DNA of 64,000 bases from Corynebacterium glucuronolyticum DSM 44120. Its GTDB lineage: Bacteria; Actinomycetota; Actinomycetes; Mycobacteriales; Mycobacteriaceae. Positions 7,567 to 16,480 of the stretch are shown here, in pieces. The stretch is from assembly GCF_030440595.1 (NCBI RefSeq), contig NZ_CP047452.1, positions 2,542,001 to 2,606,000 of the forward strand. The letters run 5' to 3'. The notes under the pieces were generated by a model, which saw only the letters and a program-made list of their open reading frames with translations, was not told the origin of the DNA and did no database searches. The position numbers were made by a program, and so were the translations under genes. Positions within the stretch are counted from its first letter, which is position 1. Each line of letters opens with the position of its first letter.

Positions 7567-7602
7567 CCGTCACCTCCTTTGCCATTCTCGTGGTTGTTGC
7601 TG

Positions 7603-8778
7603 CTACTGGTTATTCTTTTTCATCCAATCCTCGCGCGGGGAAAAACCGGAGTCTTTCTCCGCCTGGGCGTAGGTGCGCAGGGCGCTTGCCGCCGCCGAGT
7701 CGAGGTTGGTGGGGACGGTGACGGTGACGGTGATCATGAGGTCGCCGCCCTTCACGCCACGCCCCTTGAGCCGAAGCGTGCGGCCGGTGGGGGTGCCCGC
7801 GGGGAGTTTCACCTTCACGGGTTTCCCCAGGGTGGGCACGGTGATGGTGTCGCCGAGGGCAGCCTCGGCGAAGGTGACGGGGACCGTCACTTCGAGGTCG
7901 TTGCCCTCACGGGTGAACACCTTGTCCGGCCGGACGGTGACGTTGACAAACAGGTCGCCCGAAGGTTTCCCGTTGGGGCCTGCCTCACCTTGTCCGGCGA
8001 GTCGAACCTTCTGACCGTCGCGAACCCCGGCGGGGATGCGGACGGTGATGGATCGAGTCCGGCGCACGGTTCCGGTTCCGTGACAGTTGGTGCACGGGTC
8101 GGTGATCTTCTGCCCGCTGCCACCGCAATCGGAGCAGGGGGCGGAGAAACCGAACGCACCTTTTTGCTCTGAGGTGAATCCCGACCCGTGGCACGTGGGG
8201 CACGTGGTGGGATTCCCGGATTTCGAGCCTGACCCGTGGCACGTCCCGCAGGGCGCGTCGCCGGTCAGTTGGATGGGGATGACGGTTCCCTCCACCGCTT
8301 CGCGGAAGTCGAGCGTTATTTCCGTTTCGACGTCGGCCCCCCGCGACGGCTGCGCCGTGCGAGAAGCAGACCCGCTGCGGTTGAAAAGACCACCGAGGAT
8401 ATCCCCAAAGCCACCTTCTCCAGCAAATCCCGATCCGCCTTGGGCGAAGAAGTCCGAGAACCCGCCGGGCGCGCTGTTCGTCGACGAGCGAAACCCGCCC
8501 GGGAAGCCCGGGCCTCCGTTTCCGCCAAAGAATCGGCCGGAACCAACCATGGCTTTGAACTCGTCGTAGTCCTTGCGCTTCTTGGCATCGCCTACAACGT
8601 CGTAGGCCTCGGCGGCTTTCTTGAACCTCTCTTCTGCGGCGGGATCGCCAGGGTTAGTGTCCGGATGGTTCTCACGCGCCAGCTTTCGGTAGGCCCGCTT
8701 GATCTCATCCGCGCTTGCGGACGAGGAGACCCCCAGGTCCGCGTAATAGTCTTTATTAGCCCATTCGCTTTCTGCCAC
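7603..8778 (-). CDS. dnaJ: Chaperone DnaJ
   Basis: A 391-residue class I DnaJ that feeds substrates to DnaK and stimulates its ATPase. Domains: J domain (8-75) with the HPD motif in [11 protein letters not shown]; Gly/Phe-rich linker (85-140); zinc domain with four CxxCxGxG repeats ([32 protein letters not shown]); then the C-terminal substrate-binding domain. Translation begins at GTG 8778 with AGGAGG 8 nt upstream; the nearby ATG at 8785 is out of frame. It lies between grpE and hspR, so it belongs to the HspR-controlled operon. Confidence 0.97.
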   Translation of the reverse strand: MAESEWANKDYYADLGVSSSASADEIKRAYRKLARENHPDTNPGDPAAEERFKKAAEAYDVVGDAKKRKDYDEFKAMVGSGRFFGGNGGPGFPGGFRSSTNSAPGGFSDFFAQGGSGFAGEGGFGDILGGLFNRSGSASRTAQPSRGADVETEITLDFREAVEGTVIPIQLTGDAPCGTCHGSGSKSGNPTTCPTCHGSGFTSEQKGAFGFSAPCSDCGGSGQKITDPCTNCHGTGTVRRTRSITVRIPAGVRDGQKVRLAGQGEAGPNGKPSGDLFVNVTVRPDKVFTREGNDLEVTVPVTFAEAALGDTITVPTLGKPVKVKLPAGTPTGRTLRLKGRGVKGGDLMITVTVTVPTNLDSAAASALRTYAQAEKDSGFSPREDWMKKNNQ

Positions 8779-8819
8779 TGGGCATCTCCTCCTTTCCTTA
8801 AATTTGTGTCGTTATTTAG

Positions 8820-9485
8820 TTATTCTTCGTCTGTTTTGGCATCCTCGATGTCCTCGACATCGTCGATGATGACCATCGCGGTGCGCAGGAGACGGTCGCC
8901 GATCATGTAGCCCTTGCGCAGAACCACACCGAGGCGCTTCTCGTCGCCGGAGGACAGGTCTTGGACGGCCTCGTGAATCTCCGGGTTGAATTCGTCGCCC
9001 TTCTCTCCGAAGGCGGTCACCTTCAGGTCGGTGAGGATGCCGGTGAGTTTGCCAGCGAACGCTTTGAGCGGCCCCTCGGCGAGGTCCCCGTGCTGCTCCG
9101 CCAGATCGAGGTCATCGAAGACGGGGAGGAACTTCTGCACCGCATTCGACGTCGCCTGGTCGATGGTTGCTTGCCTCTCCTGGGCGACCCGCTTGCGGTA
9201 GTTGGCGTACTCGGCGCTGATGCGCTGGAGGTCGTCGGTGCGCTCTGCGAGGAGCGCGGTGAGCTTCTCCTCCGCAGACGGCTCCGGGGCTGTCTTAGGC
9301 GCTTCGCTAGCCTCAGGTGCTCCGCTTTCCTGAGCGTGAGTTTGCGAGGCCGCCGCCGCGTCTGCGGCGGTGTCTGCAATATCGGCCTCCGGCAGTGTGC
9401 CCTCACCGGGGGTGGCATCAGCAGCCGACTCCGTCACCTCGGGCTCCTCGGGTGTGGGGTGCTCGCGGTTCTCGGGGTCCATCAC
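8820..9485 (-). CDS. grpE: Nucleotide exchange factor GrpE
   Basis: A 221-residue GrpE, the ADP release factor for DnaK. The first 75 residues are acidic and low in complexity, as in other actinobacterial GrpE proteins. A long coiled coil (80-130, [19 protein letters not shown]) and the C-terminal beta domain ending near RTAMVIIDD follow. The start is GTG 9485 or the adjacent ATG 9482. The first lies directly behind the dnaK stop (TAGTG), so it is translated by coupling, with no clear ribosome binding site. Confidence 0.96.
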   Translation of the reverse strand: MMDPENREHPTPEEPEVTESAADATPGEGTLPEADIADTAADAAAASQTHAQESGAPEASEAPKTAPEPSAEEKLTALLAERTDDLQRISAEYANYRKRVAQERQATIDQATSNAVQKFLPVFDDLDLAEQHGDLAEGPLKAFAGKLTGILTDLKVTAFGEKGDEFNPEIHEAVQDLSSGDEKRLGVVLRKGYMIGDRLLRTAMVIIDDVEDIEDAKTDEE

Positions 9486-11332
9486 TACTTGTCACCATCC
9501 TTGTTGTCGTCTTCGTCAACAACCTCGGCATCGACAACGTTGTCATCACCGGCGGCACCTGCGGCGCCTGCCTCGGTCGTGCCCTGTGCTGCCTCCTGGG
9601 CGTAGATGGCCTTGCCCATCTCCTGGGACTCGGTGGACAGCTTCTCGACGGCCGTCTTCACGGCGTCGATATCGTCGCCCTCGAGAGCCTTCTCGACCTC
9701 CTTGGCTGCATCCTCCACCTTGGTGCGGATGTCCTCGGAGACCTTGTCCTTGTTCTCGTCCATGAAGGAGCGAGTGGAGTAGACCATGGACTCAGCCTGG
9801 TTGCGGATCTCGAGCTCCTCGCGACGCTTCTTATCGGCGTCGGCGTGCTCCTCCGCATCCTTGATCATGCGGTCGATCTCCTCCTGGGAGAGGCCGGAGC
9901 CGTCCTGGATGGTGATCGTGTTTTCCTTGCCCGTGCCCTTATCCTTAGCGGTCACGTGGACGATTCCGTTGGCGTCGATGTCGAAGGTGACCTCGATCTG
10001 CGGGATGCCACGCGGTGCCGGGGCAATGCCGCCGAGCTCGAAGGAGCCAAGCAGCTTGTTGTGAGCAGCGATCTCGCGCTCGCCCTGGAAGACCTGGATC
10101 TGCACGCTCGGCTGGTTGTCCTCAGCCGTGGTGAAGGTCTGCGTCTCACGCTTCGGGATGGTGGTGTTGCGCTCGATGATCTTCGTCATCACGCCGCCCT
10201 TGGTCTCAATACCGAGGGAAAGCGGGGTGACGTCGAGAAGCAGGACGTCCTTCACGTCGCCGCGGAGAACACCAGCCTGAAGAGCAGCACCGACGGCCAC
10301 AACCTCGTCCGGGTTCACGGACTTGTTCGGCTTCTTGCCGCCGGTCAGCTCGGTAACGAGGTCGGCCACGGCGGGCATACGGGTGGAACCACCGACAAGG
10401 ACGACCTGGTCAATGTCCGACGTGGAGATGCCCGCGTCCTTGACCACCTGGTTGAACGGCTGCTTGGTGCGATCCAGCAGGTCCTTGGTGATGTTCTGGA
10501 ACTCAGAGCGAGACAGGGTCTCATCCAGGAACAGCGGGTTCTTCTCCGCATCCACGGTGATGTACGGAAGGTTAATCGTTGCGGACTGGGAGGAGGACAG
10601 CTCGATCTTTGCCTTCTCCGCTGCCTCGCGCAGACGCTGCAGGGCCATCTTGTCCTTGGTCAGGTCAATGCCGTGGGAGGCCTTGAACTTGTCAACGAGC
10701 CAGTCAACGATGCGCTGATCCCAGTCATCGCCACCGAGCTTGTTGTCACCGGCGGTGGCCTTCACCTCGACGACACCGTCGCCGATTTCCAGCAGGGACA
10801 CATCGAACGTGCCGCCACCGAGGTCGAACACGAGGATCGTCTGATCCTTGTCGCCCTTCTCCAGGCCGTAAGCAAGAGCTGCAGCCGTCGGCTCGTTCAC
10901 AATACGCAGGACGTTGAGTCCGGCGATCTGGCCAGCTTCCTTCGTGGCCTGACGCTGTGCGTCCTCGAAGTATGCGGGGACGGTAATCACGGCATCCGTG
11001 ACATCCTCGCCGAGGTAGCTTTCCGCGTCCCTCTTCAGCTTCATGAGTGTACGTGCCGAGATCTCCTGCGGCGTGTACTTCTTGTCATCAATATTTACCG
11101 TCCAGTCGGTGCCCATGTGGCGCTTGACGGAGCGGATGGTGCGGTCGACGTTGGTGACCGCCTGGTTCTTGGCGGACTGGCCGACGAGTACCTCGCCGTT
11201 CTTGGCAAAGCCGACCACCGACGGGGTGGTGCGGGAGCCCTCAGAGTTGGCGATAACGGTGGGATCTCCACCTTCCAGTACTGCAACTACAGAGTTGGTT
11301 GTACCGAGGTCAATACCTACTGCGCGTCCCAT
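9485..11332 (-). CDS. dnaK: Chaperone Hsp70 DnaK
   Basis: A 615-residue Hsp70. The nucleotide-binding domain begins [16 protein letters not shown] and contains [27 protein letters not shown] and VGGSTRMP. The linker [15 protein letters not shown] leads to the substrate domain, and an acidic tail of repeated Asp/Glu ends the protein. I use ATG 11332, behind AAAAGGAGAAG, rather than upstream codons, because the family starts with [10 protein letters not shown]. It leads the dnaK-grpE-dnaJ-hspR operon. Two HAIR elements and a SigH-like promoter lie at 11408-11512. Confidence 0.98.
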   Translation of the reverse strand: MGRAVGIDLGTTNSVVAVLEGGDPTVIANSEGSRTTPSVVGFAKNGEVLVGQSAKNQAVTNVDRTIRSVKRHMGTDWTVNIDDKKYTPQEISARTLMKLKRDAESYLGEDVTDAVITVPAYFEDAQRQATKEAGQIAGLNVLRIVNEPTAAALAYGLEKGDKDQTILVFDLGGGTFDVSLLEIGDGVVEVKATAGDNKLGGDDWDQRIVDWLVDKFKASHGIDLTKDKMALQRLREAAEKAKIELSSSQSATINLPYITVDAEKNPLFLDETLSRSEFQNITKDLLDRTKQPFNQVVKDAGISTSDIDQVVLVGGSTRMPAVADLVTELTGGKKPNKSVNPDEVVAVGAALQAGVLRGDVKDVLLLDVTPLSLGIETKGGVMTKIIERNTTIPKRETQTFTTAEDNQPSVQIQVFQGEREIAAHNKLLGSFELGGIAPAPRGIPQIEVTFDIDANGIVHVTAKDKGTGKENTITIQDGSGLSQEEIDRMIKDAEEHADADKKRREELEIRNQAESMVYSTRSFMDENKDKVSEDIRTKVEDAAKEVEKALEGDDIDAVKTAVEKLSTESQEMGKAIYAQEAAQGTTEAGAAGAAGDDNVVDAEVVDEDDNKDGDK

Positions 11333-11407
11333 AATAAAATCTTCTCCTTTTTCGAAATCCGTTTGTCTTGTCATCCAGCCTGGCCTGTCACCGCCTAGCC
11401 GGTGTGA

Positions 11408-11428
11408 CTTGATTGAGTCTCACTCAAC
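11408..11428. promoter_or_regulatory. HAIR-like element near dnaK
   Basis: CTTGATT-N7-ACTCAAC deviates from CTTGAGT-N7-ACTCAAG at one position in each arm plus a neighbouring shift. A tighter TTGAGT-N3-ACTCAA palindrome overlaps it (11413-11427). Confidence 0.65.
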
Positions 11429-11452
11429 TTCAACAGCAACTGTACCAGCCGC

Positions 11453-11473
11453 CTTGAGCGTGTGCTACTCAAT
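11453..11473. promoter_or_regulatory. HAIR element of the dnaK operon
   Basis: CTTGAGC-N7-ACTCAAT matches the HAIR consensus at 12 of 14 arm positions with the right 7-bp spacer. It lies just downstream of the SigH-like promoter on the minus strand, where bound HspR would block RNA polymerase. Confidence 0.85.
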
Positions 11474-11487
11474 CTCACACTCAGTAC

Positions 11488-11512
11488 AACGCAGACTCCC
11501 TAAAGTTATTCC
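11488..11512 (-). promoter_or_regulatory. SigH-like promoter of dnaK
   Basis: On the minus strand GGAATA (11512-11507), 16 nt, then GTTG (from 11490) fits the SigH consensus of corynebacteria. Transcription would run through the HAIR elements and give a leader of about 150 nt. Confidence 0.7.
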
Positions 11513-11530
11513 CCCTCGACTCAACTTTTT

Positions 11531-12178
11531 CTATTTCCGCAGTAAATTGACCATTCTTTGGTGGTACATGTCCGGCAAACAGTGCGCCGCCACGAGCCTT
11601 TCCGCCACCTTTTTATCGCCGAGCGCCCCCGCGAAGACATCGCCCATCGTCATGCCGTGGTCCGGGGTGTGGAGGACCACCAGCTCGTCGCCGGGGTGGA
11701 CGACACCGGGAACCACGACCCGCAGGTAGCTGCCCGTGCGACCACGCGCCGAGAACCTCTTTATCCACCCGGGAACGCCCATCCAGCCAGCAAACGTCCG
11801 GCAGGGGGTGCGAGACACCGACACTTCCAGCTCCGCGGTACCGACCCGGAAACGCTGGTTGACAATGGCCTCCTCCCACACAATGCCGGAAGTTGTGAGG
11901 TTTTCGCCAAACGAGCCGTCGACAAGCAACATGCCGAGCTCCCCCTCCCACCAATCGAGCTCCTCGCGGGCGAACGCGTAGACCGCCTTCTGCGCGCCAC
12001 CGTGGTGCTTCGTGTCACCGACCGTATCCCCCACAACCCCCGGGCCGTCGCCGTAATTCGGGCCGGGGGTGAACAGCTCGAGCGAATCAACAGGGACCTT
12101 GTGCATGCCGGAAACGCGCGCCGTACCGCCTGGATCGGTGCGCGGAATCGCCTTATTGCAGGACAGAACGTGTGCCAT
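11531..12178 (-). CDS. MOSC-domain protein (YiiM-like)
   Basis: A 215-residue protein with a MOSC beta barrel. Conserved features are GDTVGDTKHHGGAQKAVYAF, the GSFGENLTTSGI block and the cysteine context SRTPCRTFAGW. Its C-terminal helical part resembles YiiM, which reduces N-hydroxylated base analogues using molybdenum cofactor in E. coli. The start at ATG 12178 is supported by a TACGAT box on the minus strand (12190-12185) 6 nt upstream, giving a leaderless transcript. The neighbour at 12213 is divergent. The exact substrate is unknown. Confidence 0.85.
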   Translation of the reverse strand: MAHVLSCNKAIPRTDPGGTARVSGMHKVPVDSLELFTPGPNYGDGPGVVGDTVGDTKHHGGAQKAVYAFAREELDWWEGELGMLLVDGSFGENLTTSGIVWEEAIVNQRFRVGTAELEVSVSRTPCRTFAGWMGVPGWIKRFSARGRTGSYLRVVVPGVVHPGDELVVLHTPDHGMTMGDVFAGALGDKKVAERLVAAHCLPDMYHQRMVNLLRK

Positions 12179-12212
12179 GAGGCAATCGTATCCCGCGTGC
12201 CACAATGGGGGC

Positions 12213-13355
12213 ATGGATTTCGACGTCATCATCTTCGGCGCGACAAGCTTCGTTGGTCAGCTCACCGCCCGCTACTTGCACGCCACCTACCCGGACCTGT
12301 CCCTTGCGCTCGCTGGGAGGAACCAGAACAAGCTCGAGGCGCTGGGGATCGATGCCCCGCTCATCATCGCCGACGCCGACGACCCAGCCGACATGGACTT
12401 CCTCGCTGAGCACGCCCGCGTGGTGATCTCCACCGTCGGCCCGTACACGCACTACGGTGAACACCTCATTCGGTTCTGCGCCGAACGTGGCACCGACTAC
12501 GTCAACCTGTGCGGCGAGGCGCCGTTCATCCGGCGCATGATCGACCGGTACCACGCGCAGGCGGTGTCGACGGGGGCGCGGATTGTTAACTCCTGCGGCT
12601 TCGACTCCGTGCCCAGCGACATGGGCATGTTCGCGCTTTCCGAGGCCGCCGGCGAAGAATTCACCCGCGTGCAGATGGTGGTCACCGACTTAAAGGGCGG
12701 GCTCTCCGGTGGCACCATCGCCTCCATGAAGGCAGCGCTCGCAGAACAGGACGGCGAGAACGCGTTGCACGGCAAGTACTCGCTGTGCCCCGACCCCGAC
12801 AAGGAGGCAAACCTCGTCGGACAGAAGGACATGGACATTGACCGCACGCCGGAGGGCTGGGCGGGCCCCTTCTTCATGGCCAGCTTCAACACGCGCGTCG
12901 TGCGCCGCTCCAACAGCCTCCTCGACCACGCCTACGGTTTTAACTTGCGCTACACGGAGCGCCAGAAAACCGGCTCCAAGCTCGCCGCCTACGCCCTGGC
13001 CGGCGCCCTGACGGCGGCTTTTAAAGCCGCGAGCAAGGACGGCCCGTGGCAGAAGCTCATCCCCAAGCCGGGCGAGGGCCCCAGCCCGAAAGCCCAGGAC
13101 GCCGGCCACTTCACCACCGTCCACCACGGCCTGACCGTCAGCGGCACGCACGTCACCGCCACCTTCCACGGCGACGAGGACCCCGGATATAAAGGCACAG
13201 CGAAATTCCTCGGCGAGGCCGCGATGACGCTCCTCAACAACGTCGCCGACGGAATCGGCGGCGGCATCCTCACCCCCGCCTCCGGCCTCGGCGCACCGTA
13301 CCTCGACCGACTGCGCGCAGCCGGGTTCACGATTACGACGCGGACGGTGGTGTAA
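12213..13355 (+). CDS. Saccharopine dehydrogenase-like NADP-binding protein (trans-acting enoyl reductase family)
   Basis: A 380-residue Rossmann-fold protein. The dinucleotide-binding start is VIIFGATSFVGQLTARYL, and STVGPYTHYG and NSCGFDSVPSDMG match the family that includes mycobacterial trans-acting enoyl reductases and eukaryotic SCCPDH. Those proteins act on lipid substrates; the substrate here is unknown. The start is ATG 12213, 6 nt after a CACAAT -10 box (12201-12206), so it is probably leaderless. It is divergent from the MOSC gene, with only 34 bp between the start codons. Confidence 0.85.
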   Translation: MDFDVIIFGATSFVGQLTARYLHATYPDLSLALAGRNQNKLEALGIDAPLIIADADDPADMDFLAEHARVVISTVGPYTHYGEHLIRFCAERGTDYVNLCGEAPFIRRMIDRYHAQAVSTGARIVNSCGFDSVPSDMGMFALSEAAGEEFTRVQMVVTDLKGGLSGGTIASMKAALAEQDGENALHGKYSLCPDPDKEANLVGQKDMDIDRTPEGWAGPFFMASFNTRVVRRSNSLLDHAYGFNLRYTERQKTGSKLAAYALAGALTAAFKAASKDGPWQKLIPKPGEGPSPKAQDAGHFTTVHHGLTVSGTHVTATFHGDEDPGYKGTAKFLGEAAMTLLNNVADGIGGGILTPASGLGAPYLDRLRAAGFTITTRTVV

Positions 13356-13357
13356 AT

Positions 13358-13381
13358 AAAGGGCCCGGAAAATCCGGCCCC
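13358..13381 (+). terminator. Weak stem-loop after the 12213 gene
   Basis: GGGCCCGGA and TCCGGCCC can pair with one bulged base around an AAA loop (13361-13380). No T-tract follows, so termination is uncertain. Confidence 0.4.
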
Positions 13382-13477
13382 TCGATAACGGCAATGAAGC
13401 TCTGACTATTAACTACAGCCGTTTTGCGTTAAGATTCCCACCGTTACTAGTAATTTTGTATAACCCTGAAAGTAGTC

Positions 13478-14860
13478 ATGAGTTCAAGTAGGAAAGTTAC
13501 AGCCGACGACAACGTCGACGGCCGCACCCGCGAGGAGCTTCACGAGGCCATCGAGGAGTCCCTCGAGGATGCCAACGACGCAGACCCGCGCAAGGATCCT
13601 TGGCCCGAGTCCGGTGCCGATGGTGCCGACCGCTCCGTCGTGTTGAGTGCCGACGCAAAGCTCGTCGCTGCGTGGGCGTGGCGGTTCATCGGTCTGGCCA
13701 TTGCCATGTGGATTTTGGGCAAGGTCATCGGCTCCATTTGGGCTGGTATCCTCCCCATCCTGATCGCCGTTTTGCTGTGTACGGTTTTGTGGCCACCGAC
13801 GAAGTGGATGAAGGATCACAAGATCCCGATTACGCTATCTGTAATCCTCACCCTCCTCGGGTTTGTGGCGATCTTTTCCGCCGTGGTCGCCGCCATCGCG
13901 CCGACGTTTAGCACCCAGGGCAAGCGCCTGTTCGAATCGGGTAAGGAAGGTGTGTACCAGCTCGGCGACTGGATCCAAGGCCCGCCACTGAACGCCCAGG
14001 CGGAGCAGGTTGACCAGGTCATCGACGAGGTCTTCGGGTGGCTCCAGGATCAGGCATCGAACATCGCCTCTGGTGTGTTCAGCGGCCTGTCGGCTGCCTC
14101 CTCCGCGTTGGTCACCTTCGGTGTTGCTGTGATCTTGAGCTTCTTCTTCTTGAAGGATGGCTCCAAGCTCTTGCCGACGATCCGTGGCGTCGTTGGCCAG
14201 AATGTTGGCTGGCACCTGTCTGAGGTTCTCACCCGCACGTGGAATACCCTCGGTGGGTACATCCGCGCACAGGCTGCTGTCTCCGCCATCGATGCTGTCA
14301 TCATCGGCCTTGGCCTGTGGATCCTCAAGGTTCCGATGGCTCTTGCCCTCGCCGTTATCACGTTCTTCGCCGGCTTTATTCCGATCGTCGGTGCGTTCTC
14401 GGCTGGCGCTCTGGCTGTATTGATTGCGCTTGTCGACGGCGGTCTCAAGACCGCTATCTTCGCCCTCATCCTCATCGTCCTCGTCCAGCAGCTGGAGGGC
14501 AATATCCTCTCCCCGATGCTGCAATCCAAGGCGATGGATCTGCACCCGGTTGTGGTGTTGCTGTCCGTCACCGTCGGTGGTGGCCTGTTCGGCATCATCG
14601 GCGCCTTCCTTGCCGTCCCGGTCGCCGCTGCCGTTGCCGTGTGGATCCGCTACCACCAGGAAATGGTTTCCTTGAGAACCGGGGAAATCACCTACGACGA
14701 CATCAAGATCTCCACGGCCGACGGCGACCCCTCGATTACCACCGAGGAGGCGTTTGCCAACGTCCGCGCCCGCTTCAAGCGCATGGGCGGTGGCCGCACG
14801 AAGGCCCGCACGGTCGTTGACTCTGCCGTCGAAAAGCAGCGGGAAGGCGACGACGACTAG
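13478..14860 (+). CDS. AI-2E family transporter
   Basis: A 460-residue member of the AI-2E/PerM exporter-like family. An acidic cytosolic N-terminus (1-60) precedes two membrane hairpins, a helical cytosolic segment (about 160-210) and a C-terminal bundle. Family landmarks are ITFFAGFIPIVGAFSAGALAVLIAL and the ILSPMLQSKAMDLHPVVVLLSVTVGG block. A charged C-terminal tail of about 65 residues follows. The ATG at 13478 lies 13 nt behind a TATAAC -10 box (13459-13464). A strong terminator follows at 14880. Transported substrate unknown. Confidence 0.92.
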   Translation: MSSSRKVTADDNVDGRTREELHEAIEESLEDANDADPRKDPWPESGADGADRSVVLSADAKLVAAWAWRFIGLAIAMWILGKVIGSIWAGILPILIAVLLCTVLWPPTKWMKDHKIPITLSVILTLLGFVAIFSAVVAAIAPTFSTQGKRLFESGKEGVYQLGDWIQGPPLNAQAEQVDQVIDEVFGWLQDQASNIASGVFSGLSAASSALVTFGVAVILSFFFLKDGSKLLPTIRGVVGQNVGWHLSEVLTRTWNTLGGYIRAQAAVSAIDAVIIGLGLWILKVPMALALAVITFFAGFIPIVGAFSAGALAVLIALVDGGLKTAIFALILIVLVQQLEGNILSPMLQSKAMDLHPVVVLLSVTVGGGLFGIIGAFLAVPVAAAVAVWIRYHQEMVSLRTGEITYDDIKISTADGDPSITTEEAFANVRARFKRMGGGRTKARTVVDSAVEKQREGDDD

Positions 14861-14879
14861 ACCGTCGACGCGTAACCAC

Positions 14880-14916
14880 ACGCCTGGCTCAGTGCTCTGA
14901 GCCGGGCGTTTTTCCG
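14880..14916 (+). terminator. Intrinsic terminator of the AI-2E transporter gene
   Basis: ACGCCTGGCTCA (14880-14891) pairs with TGAGCCGGGCGT with one wobble across a 6-nt loop, followed by TTTTT. Confidence 0.95.
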
Positions 14917-14958
14917 TTAGAGCACCTGCTGCCAGCGGTTTCTGCTAGCGTAGCTGCC

Positions 14959-15474
14959 ATGGCAATAACACTATTCCCAATCGCTAAGTCCATTTCCGCA
15001 GCCGCAGTCGCCTTCGCCACTGCGCTATCCAGCGATATGGGGGTCCCCATGGCTGAGAACATGAGCTCCGATGCCATCACCAACGTCGCCACTACAGCGC
15101 CGACCGTCCCCGCAGCTCTGACGGCATCCACTGTCAAAACCACCGTCCCGAACAACGAGGAAGCCCAGAAGCTCCTCGCCGGCTACTGGCGTTCCGCCAT
15201 CTTCCCGGACGAGGTGACCCTCGACTTCTACGGTCACAACAAGCTCACCTACCAGGGCGACTGCAACCCCGTCACCCAGGCCGATGTGGCCCTTGCCGAC
15301 GGCAACCTCACCGTCACCGGCGGTGGCGCAACCCTCATGGCCTGCTCCCCGCGCGACGACGAGCTCGGCGCAGCGCTGCGCAGCGTCCTGCTCGCCCACC
15401 CGCAGGTGCTGAAAGGTGCCGATGGTCAGCTCGTCCTGAAGAGTGGCGACAAGCAAATCGAGTTCATCCGCTAG
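14959..15474 (+). CDS. Exported META-domain (HslJ-like) protein
   Basis: A 171-residue protein. An apolar N-terminus (MAITLFPIAKSISAAAVAFA) is probably an export signal. The C-terminal 100 residues show the META pattern: a Trp-containing start (AGYWRSA), GDCNPVTQADVAL, a strand pair with LTVTGGGATLMACSPRDDELGAALRSVL cut by turns, then GQLVLKSGDKQIEF. META proteins are small envelope proteins linked to heat resistance (HslJ) or motility; biochemical role unknown. A TAGCGT box at 14946-14951 lies 7 nt before ATG 14959, so the transcript is probably leaderless. Confidence 0.75.
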   Translation: MAITLFPIAKSISAAAVAFATALSSDMGVPMAENMSSDAITNVATTAPTVPAALTASTVKTTVPNNEEAQKLLAGYWRSAIFPDEVTLDFYGHNKLTYQGDCNPVTQADVALADGNLTVTGGGATLMACSPRDDELGAALRSVLLAHPQVLKGADGQLVLKSGDKQIEFIR

Positions 15475-15504
15475 AACTCGAACGTGAATGTAGGTAAAAA
15501 CGTG

Positions 15505-15538
15505 AAAAGTGGGGACGGCTACACCGTCCCCACTTTTT
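15505..15538. terminator. Bidirectional terminator between META gene and 15552 gene
   Basis: AAAAGTGGGGACGG (15505-15518) and CCGTCCCCACTTTT (15524-15537) form a perfect 14-bp stem with a 5-nt loop. The A and T runs let it work for both converging genes. Confidence 0.95.
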
Positions 15539-15551
15539 GCATGCTCCCGGT

Positions 15552-15839
15552 CTATGCGTTCCGCTTCACCTGATTCAGCGCCTCCGGGATGGAGATGCTC
15601 GGGTCTTCCTCCCGCAGCCTTCGCGCCTGCTTTATCTGCTCATCGGTGACTTTTCCGCCATCGTACGATCCCCGCAACGGGTCGGAGCCGTTTTTGCGGT
15701 CGATCCAGTTAAACACCTCAGACAGGACGATGCCTGCCAGGGCGACGAAAATGAGCCAGTCATGGTCGGGCCTGGTGAAAAGGTAGATGACGAGGGCGAG
15801 GAAGGCGATCCAGCTAAGGGCTATCCGTAAAAGCCGCAT
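15552..15839 (-). CDS. Small membrane protein of unknown function
   Basis: A 95-residue protein with two membrane helices (about 4-22 and 27-44) and a charged cytosolic tail (DRKNGSDPLRG, then EQIKQARRLREEDPSISIPEAL). The tail has the look of a short amphipathic helix. I do not recognise a family with confidence. The ATG at 15839 follows an AAGGAG-like site (GAAAGGAGCACGCCCGT). It converges on the META gene across a shared terminator. Confidence 0.75.
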   Translation of the reverse strand: MRLLRIALSWIAFLALVIYLFTRPDHDWLIFVALAGIVLSEVFNWIDRKNGSDPLRGSYDGGKVTDEQIKQARRLREEDPSISIPEALNQVKRNA

Positions 15840-15891
15840 ACGGGCGTGCTCCTTTCGATGTTGTGTGGAATACGCGCCCCACTCTACAGAA

Positions 15892-16437
15892 TTACAGGCC
15901 GAGCTTCTCGACGGCCTTGGCTAGCTGAACTGCGCCCGGTTCCACAGCGCCTGCCCATTTGGCGGCTGCTGCCTCATCGGCCTGATCGGAAACCTGCTTG
16001 AGGAGAGTCACGGGGATGCCGAGGCGGTTACCGACCCACGCAACGGCGAAACCTTCCATGTCTACAAGCTCGGCAAGTTGGACAATGCGGTTGCGCTCCT
16101 CGGTGGAGGACACGAAGTGGTCGCCACTGGCCAGGCGGGCAGTGGGGAGTTCACCGGAGGTGACGAGCTCGAATTCCTTCTGGGCGAAGTCGTCGTCCAT
16201 GCCGGTTCCGGCGAAGTCGTGCTGGACGACGTGGGTGATCTCGTAGACGCCGGAGTGGCCGTCGGCAAGTGCGCCGGCGGTGCCAAGGTTGACGATGCGG
16301 TCGGGGCGCGTGGTGATGGCGGCTTCCATAACCGCAGTAGCGGCGGCGACAAGGCCCACACCTGTGACGATGATCTGCTTATCTTGTGGCAGGTGGACTG
16401 CCTCTTCCGCGGTGGCGGACACGAACAACGTTGTCAT
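15892..16437 (-). CDS. 5'-methylthioadenosine/S-adenosylhomocysteine nucleosidase-like protein
   Basis: A 181-residue purine nucleoside phosphorylase-superfamily protein, shorter than the usual 230 residues. It retains ITGVGLVAAATAVMEA-type glycine loop (GVGLVAAATA), VNLGTAGAL, the substrate motif VDMEGFAVAWV and the LLKQVSDQADE end with the catalytic Asp. It would hydrolyse MTA or SAH to adenine, or futalosine in menaquinone synthesis. TACAAT on the minus strand (16450-16445) lies 7 nt before ATG 16437, giving a leaderless start. The divergent ATPase starts 43 bp away. Confidence 0.82.
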   Translation of the reverse strand: MTTLFVSATAEEAVHLPQDKQIIVTGVGLVAAATAVMEAAITTRPDRIVNLGTAGALADGHSGVYEITHVVQHDFAGTGMDDDFAQKEFELVTSGELPTARLASGDHFVSSTEERNRIVQLAELVDMEGFAVAWVGNRLGIPVTLLKQVSDQADEAAAAKWAGAVEPGAVQLAKAVEKLGL

Positions 16438-16480
16438 AGTCAGTATTGTACGTGGTCTATCGAGGTTAGGATGGGGAGCC

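Noticed and set aside
9317..11398. Long open frame of 693 codons opposite dnaK
   Set aside because: It is the antisense shadow of the highly conserved dnaK coding region and has no start signals or recognisable domains.
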